A stretch of DNA of 7,841 nt from CAYZHV01 sp046541355 (GTDB lineage: Bacteria; Spirochaetota; Spirochaetia; DSM-27196; Alkalispirochaetaceae): NCBI GenBank assembly GCA_046541355.1, contig JBKHDM010000104.1, forward strand, positions 1-7,841. Direction: 5' to 3'. Shown in pieces: positions 1 through 5,098 of this stretch; the first letter of the stretch is position 1, and every line of letters starts with the position of its first letter. The notes under the pieces are model-generated. The model did no database searches. It had not been told where the DNA came from and saw only the letters and a list, made by a program, of their open reading frames with translations. Both the position numbers and the translations under genes were made by a program.

Positions 1-1257
1 GCTCGTCAGGTCCCAGACATGGGAAAATCGAGGCGCCGCGGCTCTCAGGCGGGCGGCGTAACCGGCGAGGACATAATCGGTGCGGACGCTTTCTCCCCCC
101 TTGCCCGGGGCGCGGAGCCGCTTACGGCTCAGATGGGAGGGCAGAAACGGCTCCGGGGCGAGTCTCCCGGAACTGGTAAGGGTCAGGATGTGGGTGTAGG
201 TCATCCGGGCGTGGGGAAGCCCCGGGCTGAAGGCGAAGTCGAGGCCGGTGAGGAGGATCGGAAGCTCCTCGCGTCCCGCGCTCCTCCGCAGTCGGTCGGC
301 AAGGAGGAGGGCGGTGGTCCCGACCGAACCGCCGGCCTCGATAATCGGTATGTCGATTCGCGCCTCTTCGAGAAGCTCCCAGAGGGAGCTCTCCGCAAAG
401 TGTGAGACAAAGGCGTAGCGCTCTTCCCGGGGAAAGGATCGGACAAAACTCGGAGCGGCGGTAGCGTCGGCCAGGAGCCGGACTCCCGGCGGCGGCGGCG
501 GAATGAGGTCTTTGACGTTGAGTTGCTGGGAGTCAACGGATACCACCGCGTCGGGATGGACCCCGAGGTGGAGGAGATAGGGGAGGGCGGTGTCGACCGC
601 GAGGATCCGCACCCTCGCACCGAGGCGCTGTATCAGCTCGCCATGGTCCTCGAGGGAGGGGCCCGCCCCGGCGACGAGGATCGGTCTGTCGGCGAGCACC
701 GTCGCCTCACCAATCCCCCGGTCGAACTCCAGGAGGTTTCGCAGCAGGTTGCGGATCCACAGCCGTCCGAGGGAGATCACCGTGGCCCGATTCTGCCAGG
801 CGAGGGCGAGGCTCTCCTCCCCCCGGGCGATGAGCGCGTCATGATACGCCTTTGCCTGCCTCGCGGCACCAGTCATCCAGACTGCCCGGAGCGAGCGGAC
901 CCTGCTGCCCTCGACCAGCTCCCCCACCGCCTCCGAGGCGTCGGCAAGGGAAAGCCCGAACAGGAGGCGCACGCCCTTCCGCCGTCTGAGACCACCCCAG
1001 AGAGCCTCCTCTTCCCGGATCGCCTGCGGCTCCGGCTCTACAACCGCCACCCGACAGCTCTCCGGGAGCGAGTCGACAAACTCGTCGAGAGCGTAGGGAA
1101 AGACAGGGGAAAGAATGAGAAAGAGGCGCTCCCCGGGGCGGTCGACCGCGGCGAGCCGTCGCGCCGCCGATGCGTGGGGATCCGGTGCGGTGAGGGCCTT
1201 GCCGTCAAGGTAGAGTCGCGGGCCTCTGTCGGTCTCGGCAAACTCCCATTTCCCCAC
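1..1257 (-). CDS. Maf/DUF115 (MptE-like) motility-associated glycosyltransferase family protein, 3' end outside window
   Basis: The visible 419 residues have no stop, so the C-terminus lies beyond the left edge. The N-terminal part (about residues 10-75) resembles the degenerate first subdomain of the family, ending in VVEPEP. The central MptE-like Rossmann domain shows VAGAGPSL at 195-202, VSVDS near 239-243, GGSVGTTAL at 309-317 and LTGLDFAF at 336-343 followed by an HARMTY segment. This order of motifs is that of motility-associated factors (Maf), which transfer nonulosonic acids to flagellins in several bacteria; archaeal MptE uses the same fold for pterin pyrophosphorylation. The start is the GTG at 1257-1255, the first possible codon after the upstream TAG; an AGGAG at 1274-1270 lies 12 bases away inside the preceding gene, so translation is probably coupled. 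The family call is firm. Flagellin as substrate is inference, since no flagellar gene is visible here. Confidence 0.85.
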   Translation of the reverse strand, partial: MGKWEFAETDRGPRLYLDGKALTAPDPHASAARRLAAVDRPGERLFLILSPVFPYALDEFVDSLPESCRVAVVEPEPQAIREEEALWGGLRRRKGVRLLFGLSLADASEAVGELVEGSRVRSLRAVWMTGAARQAKAYHDALIARGEESLALAWQNRATVISLGRLWIRNLLRNLLEFDRGIGEATVLADRPILVAGAGPSLEDHGELIQRLGARVRILAVDTALPYLLHLGVHPDAVVSVDSQQLNVKDLIPPPPPGVRLLADATAAPSFVRSFPREERYAFVSHFAESSLWELLEEARIDIPIIEAGGSVGTTALLLADRLRRSAGREELPILLTGLDFAFSPGLPHARMTYTHILTLTSSGRLAPEPFLPSHLSRKRLRAPGKGGESVRTDYVLAGYAARLRAAAPRFSHVWDLTS

Positions 1258-1266
1258 CGGGAACGG

Positions 1267-2784
1267 CTACTCCTCGGTCGGGCCGAGAATGACGCGGTTA
1301 AAGGTATCGATGAAGTTGTCCTCGAGCTTCTCCTCGTCAATAAAGGAGAGACGTATCTGTCGGGACTGGTTCTCCTGCGCAAGAAAGGGATAGTAATCGG
1401 CAAGAAACTCCGTCTCTTCCTCTTCTACCTCCCGCTCCTCGTCCATCCGCAGTACCACCACCGCCCGGCGCAGAACGATCGGCTGTGAAATCTCACCTTC
1501 CTCGAGGCCAAAGGCTTCGAGAAAAAAGCGCTCGGTCTGGGCGGCCTCGCTGATCTGCTCTCCCTCCCCCTGACTGAGTTGGGAAAAATAGGGTGCGTCG
1601 CCGTAGTTGATCGGAAAGAACTCGGTCGCGGAGACCTCGAAGCCCTCCGCGTCAGCCGCGCTTTCGAGACTATCCTCTCCCGCGCTCCCGGCTAGACGCT
1701 CTGCCTGCTCCCGGACAAAGTCCTCGATAAAGCCGCGCTCGAAGGTTTCCATGTAGGAGCGGACCCTCTCGAGGTCCTGGGGGTCTGCCGGGTCAAAGCC
1801 GCGAACCGGAGAGTTTACCCGGTAGATCGCCCACCCTTGGGGTGTCTCCACCAGGGGCGCTATCTCACCCTCGGCGGTCGCAAAAACCTGCTCTGCATCC
1901 TCACCGTCGGCGAGGTCCCGCTGCAGCTCGAAAGCAAAGGTACGACCGAGATCACCCCCCTGATCTGCAAGGGCGCCGGTGGAGTGCTCCCGGGCGAGGT
2001 CCTCAAAGGGGCTCTCTCCCTCAACCGCCTGTCGGTGGATCTCCTCGGCCTCCTCCCTGCTGCCCCGGAGGTTGATAACCTGGAGCTCCACGCTCTCAAA
2101 CTGCGATTCGTTATCTTCGGCAAAGGCGACAACCTCGGAGTCCGGAAACGCCGAAAAGGGAATACGCACAAAGCTGAAGCGTCGCTCCGGCCCCGCCATC
2201 TCGCGAAAAAAGGCGATCTCTCCCTCCGAGACCTTTGGCCCGTCAATCACATCGGCGACCACCCGCTCGTAGCGCAGACTCTCCTCGACAAAGCGACGAA
2301 GAGCGAAGATTTCGCTGCTCGAGGTGTTCTGGTAGCGCTCGGCGCTGAACCGGCCGTTTTCCTGGAACTGCGGCAGCTGGGCGACGGCCCGGTCTATCCG
2401 GCTCTCGGTAATCCGCATACCCGCTGCCTCGGCTCGCTGGGTTACCGCGGTGTGGAAGATGGTGCGGTTGAAGGCCTCACGCCAGATTTGCCGGAGCTGC
2501 AGCTGAAGGTTTGTGTTGTCCCCCTGGGATCGGACCTGATTTGCGATCGCCTCGTACTGCCGGGCAAAAAAATTGCCCGGGACGTAGGCGATCTCCTCGC
2601 CGTTGTACTCTCCAAAGACAATGCGCCCCTCTGTCTGCCCCCCCCCGACCAGAGGCCCGCCGACGAAGGTCACAACGATAATGACGAGTATGACGACACT
2701 CCCGATGTACAGGGCGGGGTGTCTGTTGAACTGAGAAGGCTTCGGGCTCTTCTCCTGGTTTTCTTTATCTTTTTTTGCGGCCAT
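1267..2784 (-). CDS. PpiD/SurA-like membrane-anchored peptidyl-prolyl cis-trans isomerase
   Basis: The product is 505 residues. A short Lys-rich cytoplasmic tail (1-22) precedes one transmembrane segment (about 25-46), so the rest should lie in the periplasm as in PpiD. A SurA-N-like helical chaperone region spans about 67-195. A PPIC/parvulin rotamase domain follows at about 230-325, with FEDLAREHSTG, then GGDLGR and a closing GWAIYRV. A C-terminal part with AFGLEEGEISQPI looks like a second degenerate parvulin unit. The role is folding of secreted or outer-membrane proteins. Reading could extend to a GTG at 2853, but that codon lacks a ribosome site and lies upstream of the predicted transcription start. 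The ATG at 2784 has AGGA ten bases before it. A run of nine G encodes three glycines (47-49) just after the membrane segment. The Maf-like gene follows in the same frame. PpiD versus SurA orthology is not settled; no symbol is given. Confidence 0.88.
   Translation of the reverse strand: MAAKKDKENQEKSPKPSQFNRHPALYIGSVVILVIIVVTFVGGPLVGGGQTEGRIVFGEYNGEEIAYVPGNFFARQYEAIANQVRSQGDNTNLQLQLRQIWREAFNRTIFHTAVTQRAEAAGMRITESRIDRAVAQLPQFQENGRFSAERYQNTSSSEIFALRRFVEESLRYERVVADVIDGPKVSEGEIAFFREMAGPERRFSFVRIPFSAFPDSEVVAFAEDNESQFESVELQVINLRGSREEAEEIHRQAVEGESPFEDLAREHSTGALADQGGDLGRTFAFELQRDLADGEDAEQVFATAEGEIAPLVETPQGWAIYRVNSPVRGFDPADPQDLERVRSYMETFERGFIEDFVREQAERLAGSAGEDSLESAADAEGFEVSATEFFPINYGDAPYFSQLSQGEGEQISEAAQTERFFLEAFGLEEGEISQPIVLRRAVVVLRMDEEREVEEEETEFLADYYPFLAQENQSRQIRLSFIDEEKLEDNFIDTFNRVILGPTEE
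2638..2646 (-). repeat. Homopolymer tract of nine G (C on the plus strand) inside the isomerase gene
   Basis: Nine consecutive C on the plus strand, read as GGG GGG GGG in the isomerase gene just after the transmembrane segment. It is the longest homopolymer I noticed in the window. Gain or loss of one base would end the protein soon after the membrane anchor. Confidence 0.9.
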
Positions 2785-2843
2785 CCTGGGTACATCCTGT
2801 ATCCGACTCTCTGTAGCGTTTGTTTGTTTAGGTGCGGCCTCCG

Positions 2844-2872
2844 ACGTTAGCACGGGGCATGTCTAATGTCAA
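2844..2872 (-). promoter_or_regulatory. Sigma-70 type promoter of the isomerase/Maf operon
   Basis: On the minus strand a perfect TTGACA (2872-2867) is followed by 17 bases and TAACGT (2849-2844). The -35 is consensus and the -10 is weak (T, A and last T match). The predicted transcription start near 2837 leaves a leader of about 53 bases before the ATG at 2784. This also argues against the upstream GTG start. Confidence 0.5.
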
Positions 2873-2905
2873 TGAAGGCAGCTTCCTCCCGCCGGAGCAC
2901 TGCCC

Positions 2906-2934
2906 TTGACAGCCCGGGGTCACTCCGGTACTGT
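2906..2934 (+). promoter_or_regulatory. Sigma-70 type promoter of tRNA-Pro
   Basis: TTGACA at 2906-2911, a 17-base spacer, and TACTGT at 2929-2934. The start site would fall near 2941, five bases before the mature tRNA. The -35 is perfect; the -10 keeps the key first two T-A bases and the last T. It is divergent from the isomerase promoter. Confidence 0.6.
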
Positions 2935-2945
2935 GTCTCCATTCT

Positions 2946-3018
2946 CGGGCTGTAGCGCAGGGGCTAGCGCGCGCCGTTCGGGACGGTGAGGTCGGAGGTT
3001 CAAATCCTCTCAGCCCGA
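2946..3018 (+). tRNA. tRNA-Pro, anticodon CGG
   Basis: A complete 73-base cloverleaf. The 7-bp acceptor stem is CGGGCTG/CAGCCCG with discriminator A at 3018. The D arm is GCGC/GCGC with an 8-base loop. The anticodon stem CGCCG/CGGTG contains one G-T pair and a loop TTCGGGA, giving anticodon CGG at 2979-2981, which reads CCG (Pro). The T arm is GGAGG/CCTCT with loop TTCAAAT. The C1-G72 pair with A73 is the bacterial proline identity pattern. The 3' CCA is not encoded (CTC follows) and must be added by nucleotidyltransferase. The gene has its own promoter and terminator. CCG should be a well-used proline codon in this GC-rich genome; the neighbouring Maf gene has a run of five CCG codons. Confidence 0.96.
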
Positions 3019-3025
3019 CTCAGCG

Positions 3026-3060
3026 GGGCGACGGAGCAACAGATTCCGTCGCCCTTTTTT
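3026..3060 (+). terminator. Rho-independent terminator of tRNA-Pro
   Basis: A perfect 10-bp stem (GGGCGACGGA at 3026-3035, TCCGTCGCCC at 3045-3054) with a 9-base loop is followed by six T (3055-3060) and a further T-rich stretch. It starts eight bases after the tRNA end. The next gene starts about 60 bases later with no clear promoter in between. Confidence 0.93.
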
Positions 3061-3122
3061 GTTTCTTTGCCGGTACAGCGATGGGGAGTGGCTGCCGACA
3101 TAGTAAGAAGGAAACGATGTGT

Positions 3123-3941
3123 ATGAAACGGCTCCTTCTGCTTCTCCTTCTTTGCCCCGGTTTCTATGCCGCCGCCCAGGAGGTGACCCATCGGGTTAAA
3201 CCTGGGGACACCCTCTACTCCATCGCCCGCTCCTACGGCGTGCCGTTGCAACTCATTCTCGAGGAAAACAACATCGACGATCCTGGACAGCTCACCGTCG
3301 GCAGGGAACTCGCCATCCCCGGTACCCACCTTGTCAGCCCTGGAGAGACGCTTTTCGGGATCTCCCGCCGCTACGGAGTCGAGGTAGGAGCGCTGCGGGC
3401 TGCCAACGATCTCGACTCGGACACCATTGTGGTCGGTCAACGTCTCACCCTCCCTACAGGGGCGATACGGCCCGAGAGGGAAGGTGAACAGCAGGACGCC
3501 GAGGGCGAGGAGAGTGAGCCTGCGAGCCCGACGGTGTTTCAGCAGCGGGTGGTTGCCGAGACGATGACCCGTCCCCTCGGGTTTGCAGAGGGCAGCAGCT
3601 GGCCGGTTGCCGGGGAGCGTTACGAGATGGAGGGCAAGCTTCCCGGGGTCATTATCCAGGGGGAGACGGGAGACCCGGTCACCTCGGTCAGCTCGGGACG
3701 TGTCATCTACGCCGGGCCTCACACCAGTTTTGGAAACGTAGTCTTTATTCAGTCGGCCCTCGGCTACATCTACGTCTACGGTGGAAACGAGGCGGTTGAC
3801 GTCTCGGTGGGGGACGAGGTCGCCCCGGGGTCGAGAATCGGAACCCTCGGAAACTCGCCGGCCCAGCAACGGGCGCTGCTCTACTTCTCCATATGGAAGG
3901 AAAACGACTTCGTCAGCCCGGACCAGGCGCCCCGGGGATAA
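3123..3941 (+). CDS. NlpD-like secreted protein: two LysM domains and a catalytically degenerate LytM (M23) domain
   Basis: The product is 272 residues. A signal peptide with MKR, seven leucines and an AAA cleavage site (about 1-18) sends it to the periplasm. Its LLLC does not fit a lipobox, so I do not call it a lipoprotein. Two LysM peptidoglycan-binding domains follow (about 22-66 and 68-111), each opening with H-x-V-x-PG-[DE]-T-L. An acidic linker (112-156) leads to an M23/LytM fold (158-266), recognisable by GDPV, SSGRVIYAG, FGNVVFI, VSVGDEV and GSRIGTLGNS. The zinc residues are gone: no H-x3-D, YVYGG replaces the YxH strand and LLYFSIW replaces HxH. In NlpD and EnvC such dead LytM domains activate cell-wall amidases at division; that role is inferred here. 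The start at 3123 has AAGGA ten bases away; the in-frame ATG at 3117 is only four away. It lies directly upstream of a sigma factor gene, as nlpD does of rpoS. Confidence 0.88.
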   Translation: MKRLLLLLLLCPGFYAAAQEVTHRVKPGDTLYSIARSYGVPLQLILEENNIDDPGQLTVGRELAIPGTHLVSPGETLFGISRRYGVEVGALRAANDLDSDTIVVGQRLTLPTGAIRPEREGEQQDAEGEESEPASPTVFQQRVVAETMTRPLGFAEGSSWPVAGERYEMEGKLPGVIIQGETGDPVTSVSSGRVIYAGPHTSFGNVVFIQSALGYIYVYGGNEAVDVSVGDEVAPGSRIGTLGNSPAQQRALLYFSIWKENDFVSPDQAPRG

Positions 3942-4034
3942 CCGCCTGCCCTTCTGGTTCCAAGGCAAAAACCGTCCCCAGGCTGGAGGACAGCAGAGAT
4001 TTCATCCCGTCCTAAAGGAATTCTAACCAAAGCA

Positions 4035-4064
4035 TTGGATATTTATGCACGTTCGGGCTATAAT
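4035..4064 (+). promoter_or_regulatory. Promoter of the sigma factor / diguanylate cyclase operon
   Basis: A perfect TATAAT at 4059-4064 has TTGGAT 18 bases upstream (4035-4040). A start near 4071 gives a leader of about 44 bases. GGAG at 4105-4108 lies six bases before the ATG at 4115. The rest of the 173-base gap (3942-4114) holds a weak hairpin at 3974-3991 without a T run and no other gene. Confidence 0.7.
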
Positions 4065-4078
4065 ACCTGGAGCGTGCA
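4046..4078 (+). promoter_or_regulatory. Inverted repeat TGCACG-N21-CGTGCA centred on the -10 box; candidate operator
   Basis: TGCACG (4046-4051) and its exact reverse complement CGTGCA (4073-4078) flank the TATAAT; the centre (4062) sits in the -10 box. Half-site centres are 27 bp apart. A dimeric repressor here would block initiation. The arms are short and could arise by chance. Confidence 0.3.
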
Positions 4079-4114
4079 AGTCAAGCATTCACCAGCTCTC
4101 AACTGGAGACACGC

Positions 4115-5098
4115 ATGAGCAGAAAGATTGTAACCTCGCGACCCCAGTCGTTTTCGCGGGGGCAGAAGAGCGAGTCATTCCCCCATGAGAGCGATCCGTT
4201 GGCGGTCTATCTCAAGCAAATTTCCGCGTATCCCCTTCTGAGTGTTGAGGATGAGCAGCGCATCGGCAGTCGCATTCAGCAGCTTCGATGCCACCTCCAT
4301 GATCTCGATCGGGAGATAGAGGGGGGGAGCGCGCCGGCGGAGTTTGCCCCTCAGCGCAAGCAGGTCGATGCGGAGCTCCGTCGCGAGAAGAGCAAGATGA
4401 TCAACGCGAATCTGCGGCTTGTCGTCTCCATTGCAAAAAAATACCAGCACCGCGGCCTCTCCCTCCTCGATCTCATCGACGAGGGTAACATTGGCCTCAT
4501 CGAGGCGGTCGAGCGGTTTGACTATCGCAAAGGGTGCCGGTTCTCTACCTACGGCACCTGGTGGATCCGTCAGGCGATTATCAAGTCCCTCGCCGACAAG
4601 GGAAGGGTTATACGCATCCCCGTCCACATGCTCAACACGATAAAAAAGTGCTTCTTCGTCTCCAAGCAGCTCACCCAGGAGCTCGGCCGCGATCCCGACA
4701 GCGACGAGCTTGCGGGGTATCTCAACCTTCCCAAGCAGAAGGTCGAGCAGATTCTTTCCATGTCTCAGGAGACCACCTCCCTTGACGTGACGGTGGACGA
4801 CGACAACTACACCAAGCTCGCCGACCTGATCGAGGACGAGAATCTCGAGCAGCCCTTCGAACTTGTCTTTAACGTCACCCTCCAGGACACAATCGGGGTG
4901 GTTCTCAAGCAGCTCAACGAACGGGAGATGAAGATCATTCAACTCCGTTTCGGTCTTGCCGGCGAGGGTCCCTACACCCTCGAGGAGACCGGCCGCTTCC
5001 TCGGCATTACTCGAGAGCGGGTCAGACAGATCCAGGAGAAGGCGTTACAGAAGCTGCGTAATTCTGATATCATTCAGGATTACCGTGGTAAGTATTAG
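4115..5098 (+). CDS. Group-2 sigma-70 family RNA polymerase sigma factor (RpoS/SigA-like)
   Basis: The product is 327 residues and directs RNA polymerase to promoters. Region 1.2 is at about 26-55 (DPLAVYLKQI). Region 2 (94-172) has NLRLVVSIAKKY, DLIDEGNIGLIEAVERFD and the -10 helix STYGTWWIRQAI (144-155, with G where YATWW is usual). Region 3 runs about 173-250. Region 4 (262-316) carries LNEREMKIIQLRFGL and the helix-turn-helix ending in TRERVRQIQEKALQKLR, typical for recognition of TTGACA-like -35 boxes. Region 1.1 and the large RpoD non-conserved block are absent, so it is a group-2 type rather than the housekeeping RpoD. A charged insert (about 56-92) separates regions 1.2 and 2 and contains a run of seven G (4321-4327). 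The position downstream of an NlpD-like gene suggests an RpoS-like role; I cannot exclude that it is the lineage's major sigma. Its end overlaps the next gene by 14 bases. Confidence 0.94.
   Translation: MSRKIVTSRPQSFSRGQKSESFPHESDPLAVYLKQISAYPLLSVEDEQRIGSRIQQLRCHLHDLDREIEGGSAPAEFAPQRKQVDAELRREKSKMINANLRLVVSIAKKYQHRGLSLLDLIDEGNIGLIEAVERFDYRKGCRFSTYGTWWIRQAIIKSLADKGRVIRIPVHMLNTIKKCFFVSKQLTQELGRDPDSDELAGYLNLPKQKVEQILSMSQETTSLDVTVDDDNYTKLADLIEDENLEQPFELVFNVTLQDTIGVVLKQLNEREMKIIQLRFGLAGEGPYTLEETGRFLGITRERVRQIQEKALQKLRNSDIIQDYRGKY
5076..5087 (+). promoter_or_regulatory. Ribosome binding site and GTG start of the diguanylate cyclase, inside the sigma gene
   Basis: AGGA at 5076-5079, five bases, then GTG at 5085-5087, all within the last codons of the sigma gene (stop TAG 5096-5098). 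In-frame ATG codons further upstream lie deep in the sigma gene, and the next downstream ATG (5145) lacks such a site. This layout indicates translational coupling. Confidence 0.75.

Noticed and set aside
523..1488. Long plus-strand open frame of 321 codons opposite the Maf and isomerase genes
   Set aside because: It is antisense to two genes with clear conserved motifs, spans their junction, has no family signature, and is explained by high GC content.
1837..2850. Plus-strand open frame of 337 codons antisense to the isomerase gene
   Set aside because: The minus strand encodes a recognisable membrane-anchored parvulin; the antisense translation shows no domain.
2851..2853. GTG at 2853 as the isomerase start, adding 23 residues
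   Set aside because: No ribosome site precedes it, it lies between the -35 and the transcription start of the best promoter, and the ATG at 2784 has AGGA at a workable distance.
3974..3991. Hairpin GTCCCC/GGAGGAC with one bulge after the NlpD-like gene, as a terminator
   Set aside because: The stem is short with a bulged A and no T run follows, so termination cannot be supported.
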